DNA of 58,772 nucleotides from Bacillus sp. MRMR6 (GTDB lineage: Bacteria > Bacillota > Bacilli > Bacillales > Cytobacillaceae). Below are positions 28,594-36,938 of this stretch, one piece after another. The stretch covers positions 1 to 58,772 of the forward strand of contig NZ_MSLS01000032.1 of assembly GCF_001940785.1 (NCBI RefSeq). The letters run 5' to 3'. The position numbers and the translations under genes were made by a program. A model generated the notes under the pieces. The model saw nothing but the letters and a program-made list of their open reading frames with translations. It did not search any database and was not told where the DNA came from. Numbering within the stretch: the stretch's first letter is position 1; every line of letters starts with the position of its first letter.

Positions 28594-28860
28594 TTAAATC
28601 AATTCTAACAGGAAGGAACGCAGCTCTTCAGCATCTTCTTCGTTTAACTGGAATGCGTATTCTAAGTAGCCCTCTTCCTTTAGGTCGTCTTCACCAATAA
28701 TAGCAAAGCGACTGCCCTGTAGATCGAGGACAAGATGTTTCCCGTAATGGCGGTCTGTTTGAACAATGGCTAAATCAAATCGCTGATTGTCCCCGACAAA
28801 ACTGACAAACCTTGTTTTTGTATCTTCAAGATCATTATATAAGTAATAACGTTCTTTCAT
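28594..28860 (-). CDS. DUF3055 / SAV0927-like small protein
   Basis: This is an 88-residue acidic protein with the pattern RYYLYNDLEDTKTRFVSFVG and GEDDLKEEGYLEYAF. It resembles a small family conserved across bacilli and staphylococci, with unknown role. AAAGGAG precedes the ATG at slightly long spacing. It is transcribed in the same direction as the 94-residue gene 59 bases downstream. Confidence 0.65.
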   Translation of the reverse strand: MKERYYLYNDLEDTKTRFVSFVGDNQRFDLAIVQTDRHYGKHLVLDLQGSRFAIIGEDDLKEEGYLEYAFQLNEEDAEELRSFLLELI

Positions 28861-28996
28861 ATCGTTGAAAACTCCTTTATTTATTATCTTATCTTCTTAT
28901 CTTACCAAACTTTATCTGATGAGGGGAATAAACGTCTCTTAAAAGTGGAAATGTTAAAATTTTCTACCATAGTAATGCCTACATATTCAATTGTGG

Positions 28997-29002
28997 TACA
29001 AT
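28997..29002 (+). promoter_or_regulatory. Candidate extended -10 promoter of the EAL gene
   Basis: TGGTACAAT is a good extended -10, with no convincing -35. It lies about 155 bases before the EAL start and 47 before a short leader frame. Confidence 0.4.
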
Positions 29003-29048
29003 ATAAGTAATTTGCTGGATGCTAAAGTTTGAGAGGGTTGAAAAATAA

Positions 29049-29135
29049 ATGACCTGTCGTTACATGGAAAAAGCTAAAAATGTAATGCAATGGGGTAAAA
29101 TAAGGGGTATACTCGATTCAAGAATCGGTACTTAG
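29049..29135 (+). CDS. Possible 28-codon leader frame before the EAL gene
   Basis: An ATG preceded by GAGAGGG opens a frame starting MTCRYMEKAKNVMQW that stops 22 bases before the EAL start codon, in another frame. The EAL gene has only a weak ribosome site of its own, so translation of this short frame could help or control it. It may equally be chance; I see no family resemblance. Confidence 0.25.
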   Translation: MTCRYMEKAKNVMQWGKIRGILDSRIGT

Positions 29136-29157
29136 AGCACACAGACAGGCGATTGCG

Positions 29158-29925
29158 ATGGCTGAAAAGAGAATACATTCAGAGATGAATGAGATGATAT
29201 ACACCATCAACAAAATTGTATCTGAGAAAGCGATCACCTTGCTTACTCAACCAATATTTGATGTCGCCTCTAATGAAATTCGTGCATGGGAAATGCTGTC
29301 TCGAGGTCCAAAGGGCACTGCGCTAGAATTACCATTGCCACTCTTCTCCGTAGCTCGACAAACTGGGAAGCTTTATGAACTAGAGATGGTCGTGATCGAA
29401 AAGATGCTACAGCAAATTAAATCTACGAAGTGCCGCAAAGATATTTTTGTCAATTGCACTCCGGTTACCCTAGGGGATATCAGATTTACGCGCGAAGTAA
29501 AAAAGCTGCTTCAACAGTATAAGGGGATCTCTCCAAAACAAATTATTTTTGAAGTAACCGAACGAGACTCCATTGAAGGATTAAAGGACTTTATATACAA
29601 TATTAAGGTGCTAAAGGTAATGGGTTTTCGAATTGCTGTGGATGACACGGGAGCAGGCTACTCAAACTTGCATACTATTAGCGAAATTATGCCAGATATT
29701 ATCAAAATTGACCGATCAGTAATTGAAAATATCGATAAAGATACAGTTAAAGAATCCATGTTAAAGGGATTGCTTTTAGTAGCCAGAGAAACAGGTTCAT
29801 TGGTTGTTGCGGAAGGAATTGAAAACGAACATGAGGCCCTAGTTTTAACAAGAAATAACGTAGATTTAGCCCAGGGCTACTTCTATGCACGGCCTACTAC
29901 TCTATTTAAAGAAGTAGGGACATAG
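29158..29925 (+). CDS. Stand-alone EAL domain protein, probable c-di-GMP phosphodiesterase
   Basis: The 255-residue protein is one EAL domain without a visible sensor, GGDEF or membrane part. The residues needed for c-di-GMP hydrolysis are present: Glu45 in the ExLxR motif (here EMLSR), Asn99, Glu132, Asp162-Asp163 (DDTG), Lys183, Glu219 and Glu222 (EGIE) and Gln239. It should therefore be active and lower c-di-GMP in the cytosol. The ATG at 29158 is the first usable start in its frame (a stop lies at 29101), but its ribosome site is weak. It lies just before yutE. Confidence 0.85.
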   Translation: MAEKRIHSEMNEMIYTINKIVSEKAITLLTQPIFDVASNEIRAWEMLSRGPKGTALELPLPLFSVARQTGKLYELEMVVIEKMLQQIKSTKCRKDIFVNCTPVTLGDIRFTREVKKLLQQYKGISPKQIIFEVTERDSIEGLKDFIYNIKVLKVMGFRIAVDDTGAGYSNLHTISEIMPDIIKIDRSVIENIDKDTVKESMLKGLLLVARETGSLVVAEGIENEHEALVLTRNNVDLAQGYFYARPTTLFKEVGT

Positions 29926-29947
29926 GGAACTTAAAGGAAGTGAAGAT

Positions 29948-30385
29948 GTGTATTTTGTTGACCGTGAGAAGATGGAAGAAATCTTGGTGTTTTTAGAAAA
30001 ACAAATATCTATTTTTGAAAGCAAAAATGTATGGTCTACACCTCTTGAGAAAGCAGCTTTAGAGCGCTTGACCCATATGATGATAGAAGCAATACTGGAT
30101 GTTGGGAATAGTATGATTGATGGTTTTATTATGCGGGACCCAGGCAGTTATGAGGACATTATTGAAATCCTAGAGGATGAAAAAGTCATTACAGCAAAAT
30201 CTGGTAAAAGTTTAAAAGAAATTGTAAAGTATCGTAAGGTTCTTGTGCAAATGTACACAGAAATTAATCATAATGAGTTACAAACTCAATTTGAGAGCCA
30301 TATACAGGAACTGGCCGCATTTTCAGAGAACATTCGTCAGTATTTAGTAAACGAACTAGGACCAGTATCCGCATTTAAAAAATAA
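29948..30385 (+). CDS. yutE: YutE, DUF86 / HepT-like protein with altered active site
   Basis: This is a 145-residue helical protein beginning MYFVDREKMEEIL, clearly YutE. It belongs to the DUF86 superfamily that includes HepT ribonuclease toxins. In HepT the active motif is R-x4-H-x-Y; here the matching stretch is RKVLVQMY, so the histidine is glutamine while R and Y remain. No MNT nucleotidyltransferase antitoxin gene is adjacent. It is thus more likely a housekeeping relative than a toxin. The start is GTG 29948 behind AAAGGAAGTGA. Confidence 0.82.
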   Translation: MYFVDREKMEEILVFLEKQISIFESKNVWSTPLEKAALERLTHMMIEAILDVGNSMIDGFIMRDPGSYEDIIEILEDEKVITAKSGKSLKEIVKYRKVLVQMYTEINHNELQTQFESHIQELAAFSENIRQYLVNELGPVSAFKK

Positions 30386-30389
30386 TTCT

Positions 30390-30412
30390 GGATCGCTCCT
30401 TGCGGTCCTTTT
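30390..30412 (+). terminator. Short terminator after yutE
   Basis: GGATCGC and GCGGTCC form a 7-bp stem (one G-T) with a 5-base loop, followed by TTTTAT. Confidence 0.55.
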
Positions 30413-30467
30413 ATATTTGAATATCTTTTAATAAATGATGGAAAGTATAGTTAGAGGAGTGATTGTC

Positions 30468-31232
30468 ATGAAAAAGTATAAAGGGTATCTCATTGACCTT
30501 GATGGAACCATGTATAAAGGATCAGAGCGGATTGATGCTGCTGTAGATTTTGTGAAGAGTTTAACGGCCAATTCAATTCCTTATTTATTTGTAACAAATA
30601 ATTCATCAAGGACCCCAGCACAGGTAGCAGAGAAACTTAGAGATTTTGATATACCTGCTGAAAAAGAGCTAGTTTTCACGACAAGTCAGGCGACCGCTAA
30701 TTACATCTACGCTGTAAAGAAGAATGCCTCCGTGTATGTGATTGGAGAAGAAGGGCTTCGTACCGCTTTGGAAGAAAAGGATTTTCAGTTTGCAGGTGAG
30801 AATGCTGACTTTGTCGTCGTAGGAATTGACCGCTCAATCAGCTATGAAAAGCTGTCTGTTGCTTGTTTAGCCGTTCGTAACGGTGCTACATTTATTTCTA
30901 CAAATGGAGATATTGCCATCCCAACAGAAAGAGGGCTCCTGCCTGGTAATGGATCACTTACCTCAGTGATTTCTGTGTCAACACAAACGAAACCAATCTT
31001 TATTGGAAAGCCAGAATCTATTATTATGGATCAAGCGTTGAAAGTATTGGGTACCTCTAAGGATGAAACGTTAATGGTGGGAGATTATTATGATACAGAT
31101 ATTTTAGCAGGGATGAACGCGGGAATGGATACATTATTAGTCCATACGGGTGTTACGACAAAGGAACTATTATCAAATTACAACCGGATGCCAACATACA
31201 CGATTGACTCCTTAGACGAGTGGGAGGTTTAG
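30468..31232 (+). CDS. yutF: HAD hydrolase YutF (NagD / class IIA type)
   Basis: The 254-residue phosphatase has HAD motif I DLDGTMYKG, motif II FVTNNSSR, the conserved lysine in IGKPES and motif III MVGDYYDTDI. The C2-type cap between motifs II and III places it with NagD/p-nitrophenyl phosphatases. The in vivo substrate is unknown. The ATG at 30468 follows GAGGAGTGA; an in-frame ATG at 30435 has no ribosome site. Confidence 0.88.
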   Translation: MKKYKGYLIDLDGTMYKGSERIDAAVDFVKSLTANSIPYLFVTNNSSRTPAQVAEKLRDFDIPAEKELVFTTSQATANYIYAVKKNASVYVIGEEGLRTALEEKDFQFAGENADFVVVGIDRSISYEKLSVACLAVRNGATFISTNGDIAIPTERGLLPGNGSLTSVISVSTQTKPIFIGKPESIIMDQALKVLGTSKDETLMVGDYYDTDILAGMNAGMDTLLVHTGVTTKELLSNYNRMPTYTIDSLDEWEV

Positions 31233-31233
31233 A

Positions 31234-31260
31234 AAAGGATGGAATTAATCCATCCTTTCT
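31234..31260. terminator. Terminator between yutF and yutG
   Basis: AAAGGATGGA and TCCATCCTTT flank ATTAA. The inverted repeat serves two convergent genes. Confidence 0.7.
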
Positions 31261-31263
31261 CAT

Positions 31264-31764
31264 TTATTCTACATGCGCAGCCCGGTGTGCAAGTCTGCTT
31301 GAAGCGGCTGCAGCGATTGCCCCAATAATATCATCTAGGAATGTGTGACATTCACCTGTTGATTTATCGTTTAGACGAGCCAGAATACCAGGTTTTAGTT
31401 TATCAATATAACCATAATTGGTAAATCCAATTGAACCATACACATTTACAATCGATAACGCTAATATTTCATCTACTCCATATAGACTTTCATCCGTTTT
31501 GATTATGGATTGAATAGGTTCCTCTAACATTCCCTTTTCGGCTAGCATGTCGAGTTGGATTCCCGTAATAATTGCGTTTTGAACCTCACGCTTAGAAAGC
31601 ACTCTTTCCACATTTGCAAGACAGTCTTCCATTTTTAAGTTTTCGTGATATTTTTCTTGTAGAAAATAGACTAAATCGGCAATGTCCTGAACGTCAACGC
31701 CTCTTTCTTTAATCCATCTCCGTGCTGTTTCTTCTGTTAAATCGACTTTTTTGTCTTCTGCCAT
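31264..31764 (-). CDS. yutG: Phosphatidylglycerophosphatase A family protein YutG
   Basis: This is a 166-residue soluble PgpA-like protein. The family block GYIDKLKPGILARLND, followed by a histidine-containing acidic stretch (ECHTFLDDIIGAI) and a helix-rich N-terminus, fits YutG. Unlike E. coli PgpA it lacks clear transmembrane helices. Dephosphorylation of phosphatidylglycerophosphate is known for the wider family and is inferred here. AAAGGTGA precedes the ATG. Confidence 0.8.
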   Translation of the reverse strand: MAEDKKVDLTEETARRWIKERGVDVQDIADLVYFLQEKYHENLKMEDCLANVERVLSKREVQNAIITGIQLDMLAEKGMLEEPIQSIIKTDESLYGVDEILALSIVNVYGSIGFTNYGYIDKLKPGILARLNDKSTGECHTFLDDIIGAIAAAASSRLAHRAAHVE

Positions 31765-31979
31765 GCCTCAATCACCTTTTCTTTGAATTTTCACTATATA
31801 TATACTCTTAATTCATAACATATGCATGTTGAATTTGAAAAGTAACAAACATCTGTCTCCCTTACATAGTACACTGAATGTTGTTTTATTATTCTTGATT
31901 TATCCAAGTTGAAGAAAACAATTTTTAAAATCTTACACATATATATTGAATTAGAAGAAGAATTAAAAGAGGTGAGAGA

Positions 31980-32990
31980 ATGTTAAAAAAGTTGTTGGAG
32001 GAACAGTACGGGATAACGGGGGAAGAATATGTAAAACTAGATCGTTTTGACGCTGTAAGAGGAAATGGCAATTTATATGTCATAACAAGGGCCGGAGGTC
32101 GGCAGGCAGAAGATATTGATGAGCTAGAAAAAATAGTGGAGCATTTACGAAGCTATGGAGACCAGCATGTTCCAGCCTTTATGCGTTCGAAAGAAGGTCA
32201 TTTGATTACAACCTGGGAGGAAGAGCAATTCTGCGTGTTGGCGAGCCGTCTTAGCGGGAAACAGCAAAATCTAAATCTTGGCAGGAGGCTGGCCAAATTC
32301 CATGAACGTGGGAAAGTAGTTCCTTTTAAAATTGAGAGAATTTCGAGGATTGGACAATGGAAGGAATTGTGGGAGAAACGTCTAGATCAGATTGAAAAGG
32401 TATGGAGTGAGTTGCTCTATCAAACCCCTGAGAATGAATTTGAAAAGATGTTTGTTGAATCGTTTCCATATTACCTTGGTTTAACGGAAAACAGCATCCA
32501 GTATTTAGTCGATACAGAGCTAGATGATGAACCAGTGGAATCTGATGGGGGTACAGTATGTCATGAACGTTTTTCTAGGGGGTCTTGGGGCTCGAATTAT
32601 TATATTAAAAATCCATTTGATTGGGTATTTGACCATCGCAGTCGTGACTTGGCAGAATGGACGAGAGAAAGATACTTCCGTAATACACAAACCTATGAGC
32701 AGGAACTAAGACAATTTTTTATCGAGTACCAAAATGTCTCGCCTTTATCAGCTTTTTCCTGGCGATTGTTATTTGCCCGTTTATTATTTCCACTGCATTA
32801 CTTTGAGTGTATCGAAAACTACTATATAACTAGTTCTGAACAACAAAAAAGACTGCTTGAAGAGCAGTTGGATCGGACTTTAAAGCAATCAACTGAGTAT
32901 GAACGATTTCTAAGCAAATTTTATCAATCAGCTGGTGCACCCCTTAATGCAGTTAACATTCCCGTACTGGAGTGGTTGTTAGTGAGGTAA
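31980..32990 (+). CDS. yutH: YutH, spore coat-associated kinase-like protein
   Basis: The 336-residue protein matches the CotS/YutH group of aminoglycoside-phosphotransferase-like coat proteins. The brace for an APH-type active site is weak: VCHERFSRGSWG and NPFDWVFDHRSRDLAEW stand where HGD and DFD motifs would be, with the catalytic Asp changed in the first. It may be a structural or degraded kinase in the spore coat. AGAGGTGAGAG precedes the ATG. Expression in the mother cell is expected from the family. Confidence 0.8.
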   Translation: MLKKLLEEQYGITGEEYVKLDRFDAVRGNGNLYVITRAGGRQAEDIDELEKIVEHLRSYGDQHVPAFMRSKEGHLITTWEEEQFCVLASRLSGKQQNLNLGRRLAKFHERGKVVPFKIERISRIGQWKELWEKRLDQIEKVWSELLYQTPENEFEKMFVESFPYYLGLTENSIQYLVDTELDDEPVESDGGTVCHERFSRGSWGSNYYIKNPFDWVFDHRSRDLAEWTRERYFRNTQTYEQELRQFFIEYQNVSPLSAFSWRLLFARLLFPLHYFECIENYYITSSEQQKRLLEEQLDRTLKQSTEYERFLSKFYQSAGAPLNAVNIPVLEWLLVR

Positions 32991-32996
32991 CCTAAA

Positions 32997-33028
32997 AAAG
33001 GAAAAGCGATTGCTTAGGCAATCGCTTT
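32997..33028. terminator. Terminator between yutH and nfu
   Basis: AAAGCGATTGC and GCAATCGCTTT form an 11-bp stem with loop TTAG. The minus-strand reading has the better T tail, so it mainly serves the nfu gene. Confidence 0.75.
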
Positions 33029-33034
33029 GATCTA

Positions 33035-33076
33035 GTGTCTAGCGCAAGGCGCCGATAGGTGGGTACCTTGCACTAT
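33035..33076. repeat. Short hairpin, possible repeat remnant
   Basis: TAGCGCAAGG and CCTTGCACTA form a 10-bp stem with one mismatch around a GC-rich loop. The words GTGTCTAGCGC and AAGGCGCC recall the ends of the repeat in the suf operon, so this may be a relic of that class. Confidence 0.35.
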
Positions 33077-33087
33077 TCTAAGTTTAA

Positions 33088-33327
33088 TTAAAAAACTTGT
33101 TCAACTTCTACAACGCCTGGTACTTCTTCTAATAGAGCTCTTTCAATACCAGCTTTTAATGTGATGGTGGAGCTTGGGCAGGTCCCACATGCACCTAACA
33201 ATCGAAGTTTTACGATACCATCCTCAACATCAACTAATTCACAATCTCCGCCATCTCTAAGAAGAAATGGACGTAATTTATCTAATACTTCCTGAACTTG
33301 CTCAAACATCATTTCTGTTTCTGTCAT
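33088..33327 (-). CDS. yutI: NifU-like Fe-S carrier (Nfu, YutI)
   Basis: This is a 79-residue NifU C-terminal-like domain with the cluster-binding pair Cys47 and Cys50 (GACGTCPSS) and the preceding [10 protein letters not shown]. Nfu proteins carry [4Fe-4S] clusters from the SUF scaffold to target enzymes such as aconitase or lipoyl synthase. GAAAGGAG precedes the ATG. The protein stands in a region rich in Fe-S and redox genes. Confidence 0.92.
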   Translation of the reverse strand: MTETEMMFEQVQEVLDKLRPFLLRDGGDCELVDVEDGIVKLRLLGACGTCPSSTITLKAGIERALLEEVPGVVEVEQVF

Positions 33328-33481
33328 ACTATCGTCTCCTTTCCTACCTTTATTATAATGTCATCGGAGTTAAAAATCCATTCTCATGAAATGGGAAATC
33401 GCACAATTGCAGACATATTTTATGTATTTATGGTTTGAATGTTGTAAAATAAAAAAAAACTAGGATCGAGTTGATAAACAA

Positions 33482-33799
33482 ATGGAAGTTGAAGTTGTCA
33501 TTTACGGTGCTGAACAGTTATGCCCAAGTTGTGTTAATTTACCGTCCTCTAAAGAAACCTTTGAATGGCTTGAGGCTGCTATCTCACGCAAATTTCCTAC
33601 ATATTCAATTAAGATGGCCTATATTGATATTCATCAACCGCCAAATGTGAGTGAAAAAGCAGCCTTCGCTCAAAGGGTCATTGAGGAGGACATGTTTTAT
33701 CCTGTTGTGGTGATAGGGGATAAAGTCGTTGGTGAGGGCAACCCAAGGCTCAAAACGATTTTTGCTGAGTTAGAGAAATATGGCTACAAAGCTTTGTAA
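33482..33799 (+). CDS. yuzD: YuzD, DUF1462 thioredoxin-like protein
   Basis: This is a 105-residue protein with a CPSC motif near residues 14-17 (YGAEQLCPSCVNLPSS) and a cis-proline region in FYPVVVIGDKVVGEG. The fold should be thioredoxin-like. Function is unknown. It is divergent from yutI, as in B. subtilis. The ribosome site before the ATG is weak. Confidence 0.78.
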   Translation: MEVEVVIYGAEQLCPSCVNLPSSKETFEWLEAAISRKFPTYSIKMAYIDIHQPPNVSEKAAFAQRVIEEDMFYPVVVIGDKVVGEGNPRLKTIFAELEKYGYKAL

Positions 33800-33805
33800 A
33801 AAAGA

Positions 33806-33838
33806 GGAAGCATCCAATCTATGTTTGGATGCTTCTTT
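33806..33838 (+). terminator. Terminator of yuzD
   Basis: GAAGCATCCAA and TTGGATGCTTC form an 11-bp stem with a 7-base loop, followed by TTTC. Confidence 0.8.
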
Positions 33839-33840
33839 CT

Positions 33841-33899
33841 ATCCCGTAAAAGCTTGGGTTAGTTCAACTAACCCCCATTGATGGAAGTTTCACTTTATT
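33841..33899 (-). repeat. Short relative of the bcr1-like repeat at the yutJ stop
   Basis: Read on the minus strand this starts ATAAAGTGAAACTTCCATCA like the 1572 element. It then has GGGGGTTAGTTGAACTAACCC and ends near TTTTACGGGAT. Words of the long element (GTTAGTTGAAC, TTTTACGGG) are kept, but the long middle hairpins are missing. As in the first copy, it begins right at a gene's stop codon (TAATAAAGTG). Confidence 0.6.
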
Positions 33900-34965
33900 A
33901 TCCATTATGATACTTATACAGCCAGAGAACACCAGATTTTAGAAGCCTGGCTACCCTGCCTGTGATTGCTCGGTCAGCCATCATGCCAAAACCTTGTTTT
34001 TTCCCTAGAGATCCGAGAACACCTTTTAATTTGATAGTCGGAAAAGTTGCTGGTGGTTGTTCACCTTTCCAGCGGCTTTTTAAAACTTCAACAATTTGTT
34101 CTGCTTGACCCTCTGCAAGCTGTGCACTAGGTGCGTGCGGCAGGCTGGCACAGTCGCCGACGACAAAAACGTTATCATCATCTGGAAGATGATGATGTGG
34201 GGTAATAGTTAATCTACCTAAGCGATCCTTGTCTTTTCCTAGATCTCGGACCACTTTATTAGCTTGTATTCCAGCAGTCCATACAATTACATCACATGTT
34301 ATCGGTTGATCATGATTGAAAAGTGTATTTTTTTCAACCTTTGTTATGTTGGAATTGTTGATAATTTCTACATTATGTTTATGGAACCAGCCTTCTACAT
34401 ACTTACTTAGACGATCTGGAAAGTCAGAGAGAATATGATTTCCACGGTCAAATAACTTTATTTTCAAGTCTCCTCTGCTTTCACTTAATTCACTAGCGAG
34501 TTCAACCCCACTAAGACCTGCACCAACGATTCCGACGACAGAACCCGGTCCTAGGTTATTTAGAACAGAGTAGGTTAAACGAGACTTTTCGATACTTTGA
34601 ATACTATAGGTAAACTTATCTGCACCAGGAACACCGTGGTATTTATCCTCACAGCCAAGGCCAATGACTAATTCATCGTAGGAAACTGTCCTGTCACCAT
34701 TTAACAGGACTTTCTTGCTGTCCAATTCAATGCCGATGACATCACCATAGATAATCGAGAGCTGCGGGTGTTCTGGAAAACCAACGCGGAGTTCTTTATC
34801 AGAGACTGTACCCGCTGCTAATGCGTAGTATTCTGTTTTTAGGCAATGGTAAGGTACACGATCAACGAGTGTAATCATAACATCCTCAGGAAGCTGATTG
34901 GGCAGAAGTTCACTTAAAATCTTCATACCACCATAGCCTCCACCGAGAACCACAAGATTTTTCAT
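33898..34965 (-). CDS. yutJ: NDH-2-like NAD(P)H dehydrogenase YutJ
   Basis: This 355-residue flavoprotein has an FAD-binding GGGYGGMK motif at the N-terminus, a second dinucleotide motif GIVGAGLSGVELASEL, and the C-terminal FAD motif FVVGDCASL. It is close to type II NADH dehydrogenases, but is shorter and lacks a clear membrane-anchoring C-terminal amphipathic helix. Electrons would go from NADH to a quinone or other acceptor. AAAGGGGA precedes the ATG. Confidence 0.82.
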   Translation of the reverse strand: MKNLVVLGGGYGGMKILSELLPNQLPEDVMITLVDRVPYHCLKTEYYALAAGTVSDKELRVGFPEHPQLSIIYGDVIGIELDSKKVLLNGDRTVSYDELVIGLGCEDKYHGVPGADKFTYSIQSIEKSRLTYSVLNNLGPGSVVGIVGAGLSGVELASELSESRGDLKIKLFDRGNHILSDFPDRLSKYVEGWFHKHNVEIINNSNITKVEKNTLFNHDQPITCDVIVWTAGIQANKVVRDLGKDKDRLGRLTITPHHHLPDDDNVFVVGDCASLPHAPSAQLAEGQAEQIVEVLKSRWKGEQPPATFPTIKLKGVLGSLGKKQGFGMMADRAITGRVARLLKSGVLWLYKYHNG

Positions 34966-35123
34966 TTTTTTTATTCCCCTTTTATTCCGGTAGTCAAGTC
35001 TCTAATGTAGAAAATAGCTTTTTACAAGCTTCATGAATGTATGTAAAAGATATTAGAATAGTAATTAAACCATTATGAGTATATCCGAATTGTGTCAAAA
35101 TAACAACATGTAAGTTTCACTTC

Positions 35124-35183
35124 TTGACAATATCATTGAAGCGTGGTAATTGACGTCTCGGAATAAAAAGAGTAGGATATAAT
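35124..35183 (+). promoter_or_regulatory. Candidate promoter region of yuzB
   Basis: Two sets overlap: TTGACA-17-TAATTG with TGG before the -10, and TTGACG-17-TAGGAT. I cannot choose between them from sequence. Confidence 0.45.
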
Positions 35184-35204
35184 TTTAATGGAGAGGTGAA
35201 ACTC

Positions 35205-35444
35205 ATGATTAAACCAATTATTGAATTTTGCATTAGCAATCTCGCAAGCGGTGCACAGAAAGCACTTGAAGCATTAGAAAGAGATCCAAACATGGATATT
35301 ATTGAATATGGATGTCTTGGCTATTGTGGCAAATGTGCTTCTTCCTTATACGCTTTAGTTAATGGAGAAGTTGTCATGGGGAATACTCCTGATGAATTGG
35401 TTGAAAACATATACAAGCATTTAGATGAGAATCCAATGTTCTAA
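35205..35444 (+). CDS. yuzB: YuzB, DUF1450 cysteine-rich small protein
   Basis: This is a 79-residue protein with four cysteines (EFCISN, then [13 protein letters not shown]) in an arrangement that resembles thioredoxin-like [2Fe-2S] ferredoxins or metal binding. Function is unknown. The ATG at 35205 follows GAGGTGA; the GTG at 35196 is inside that site. Location between yutJ and the A-type carrier suggests an Fe-S or redox role, which is an inference from neighbours only. Confidence 0.78.
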   Translation: MIKPIIEFCISNLASGAQKALEALERDPNMDIIEYGCLGYCGKCASSLYALVNGEVVMGNTPDELVENIYKHLDENPMF

Positions 35445-35483
35445 TACAATAGCTAGGGAAGTGCCTGATTTGGTTCAATTTAG

Positions 35484-35512
35484 TTGAGTACGGATGGTAC
35501 TGCGTATATACT
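35484..35512 (+). promoter_or_regulatory. Promoter of yutM
   Basis: TTGAGT and TATACT are separated by 17 bases, with a start expected about 25 bases before the ATG. Confidence 0.65.
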
Positions 35513-35543
35513 ATAATAAAAGACCCTAAAAGGGAGGAATAGT

Positions 35544-35909
35544 ATGAGTAACGATGTTGTGATTTTGACGGAAGCTGCGGCTCTGCATATAAAAGATATG
35601 ATGAAACACAATGATGAAGAAGGTGCGCACCTTCGTGTTAGTGTGAAGGGTGGAGGCTGCAGTGGATTATCTTATGGGATGGGATTCGAGCACGAAGTAA
35701 AAGATGAAGATCTTCAATTAGCACAGCATGGAATTCAAATTCTCGTTGAAAAAGAAAGTGCTGCCATTTTACAAGGTACGAAAATTGATTATAAGGAATC
35801 AATGATGGGCGGCGGGTTTACGATCGAAAATCCAAATGCCATCGCTTCCTGCGGCTGCGGCTCGTCATTCAGAACGGCCACAGCTACAGGTACACCAGAG
35901 GAATGTTAA
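35544..35909 (+). CDS. yutM: A-type Fe-S carrier (IscA/ErpA family)
   Basis: A-type carriers bind an Fe-S cluster with three cysteines and deliver it to apoproteins. Cys39 (GGGCSGLSY), Cys103 and Cys105 (SCGCGSSF) are all present in the 121-residue protein. AAAGGGAGG precedes the ATG. With SufBCDSU and Nfu in the same window, all main steps of Fe-S supply are represented. Confidence 0.92.
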   Translation: MSNDVVILTEAAALHIKDMMKHNDEEGAHLRVSVKGGGCSGLSYGMGFEHEVKDEDLQLAQHGIQILVEKESAAILQGTKIDYKESMMGGGFTIENPNAIASCGCGSSFRTATATGTPEEC

Positions 35910-35911
35910 GA

Positions 35912-35940
35912 AAAAAAAGCGTCTTGGACGCTTTTTTTCT
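35912..35940. terminator. Bidirectional terminator between yutM and yumC
   Basis: AAAAAAAGCGTC and GACGCTTTTTTT form a perfect stem with loop TTG and T tails on both strands. Confidence 0.9.
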
Positions 35941-36938
35941 TATTTATCAAACATAGACGAGCTGTGTAAAGGTTGAATTTTTGCTTTAGGGTCCATATAT
36001 GCTTTAGCATTATTTACCGCAGTAGGTGCTTCGCCAAATCCGCAGGCAATTAATTTTACTTTTCCTTCGTATGTACAAATGTCTCCTGCTGCATAAAGGC
36101 CAGGAATATTTGTTTCCATTTTTGAATTAACAACAATTGAGTTCTTGGCGATTTCTAAGCCCCATTCTTTTATTGGACCGAGGGAAGATACAAATCCATA
36201 GTTACAAATAACAGCATCAACATCAATGGTTTCCTTCTCGCCGCCATTAACAGCTTCAAGGACTACTTGCTTTATACCACCTTCATCCCCAATTAACTCA
36301 GCTGGCACATAAGGAGTCTTTACTTCTGCCTTTGAACTATGCAGGTTCTCAACGCTATGCTCATGGGCACGGAATTTGTCTCTGCGATGGACAATAGAGA
36401 CTTTTTCAGCAATCGGCTCTAACATTAATGCCCAGTCAACGGCTGAATCTCCGCCGCCAAAAACAACAACTCGCTTACCGGCAAATTTATTCAATTCATC
36501 AATGAAGTAGTGTAGGTTCTTCTTCTCGTACTGTACCGCACTTTCAAGCTCCAAACGCCGCGGTTGGAAAGCACCATTGCCAGCTGTGATGATGACTGTT
36601 TTTGAATAATGAACCTCTGAATTTGTCGTTAGTTTGAAGATTCCATCTTCCTGCTTCTCTAATTTTTCAACAGATTGTTCCAACACAATAGCAGGTTCAA
36701 ACTTAGCCATTTGCTCTTTAAGGTTATCAATTAATTCTTGTGCTCGAACTTTTGGGAAACCAGCAACATCGTAAATATATTTTTCAGGGTAAAGAGCCGA
36801 TAATTGCCCGCCTAATTGTGGCAAGCTTTCAATGATTTTTACCGACGCTTGTCTCATTCCTCCGTAAAAAGCAGTAAAAAGACCGATTGGGCCGCCTCCG
36901 ATGATGGTTATATCATAAACCTTTTGATTTTCTAGCAC
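35940..36938 (-). CDS. yumC: Ferredoxin/flavodoxin-NADP+ reductase (TrxR-like)
   Basis: YumC passes electrons between NADPH and ferredoxin or flavodoxin. The 332-residue FAD protein has the thioredoxin-reductase fold but no CxxC redox pair between the domains. FAD motif [19 protein letters not shown] motif [12 protein letters not shown], and C-terminal [13 protein letters not shown] are visible. The start is GTG 36938 behind GGGGGGAT; CTA follows it directly. It is divergent from yumB. Confidence 0.93.
   Translation of the reverse strand: MLENQKVYDITIIGGGPIGLFTAFYGGMRQASVKIIESLPQLGGQLSALYPEKYIYDVAGFPKVRAQELIDNLKEQMAKFEPAIVLEQSVEKLEKQEDGIFKLTTNSEVHYSKTVIITAGNGAFQPRRLELESAVQYEKKNLHYFIDELNKFAGKRVVVFGGGDSAVDWALMLEPIAEKVSIVHRRDKFRAHEHSVENLHSSKAEVKTPYVPAELIGDEGGIKQVVLEAVNGGEKETIDVDAVICNYGFVSSLGPIKEWGLEIAKNSIVVNSKMETNIPGLYAAGDICTYEGKVKLIACGFGEAPTAVNNAKAYMDPKAKIQPLHSSSMFDK

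Noticed and set aside
29104..29157. N-terminal extension of the EAL protein
   Set aside because: The frame is open back to 29104, but it contains no ATG, GTG or TTG start.
29948..30385. HepT/MNT toxin-antitoxin pair
   Set aside because: There is no nucleotidyltransferase gene next to it, and the HepT histidine is replaced by glutamine.
31980..32990. Frameshifted or truncated yutH
   Set aside because: Length and ends are normal for YutH; the odd kinase motifs are a family property as far as I can judge.
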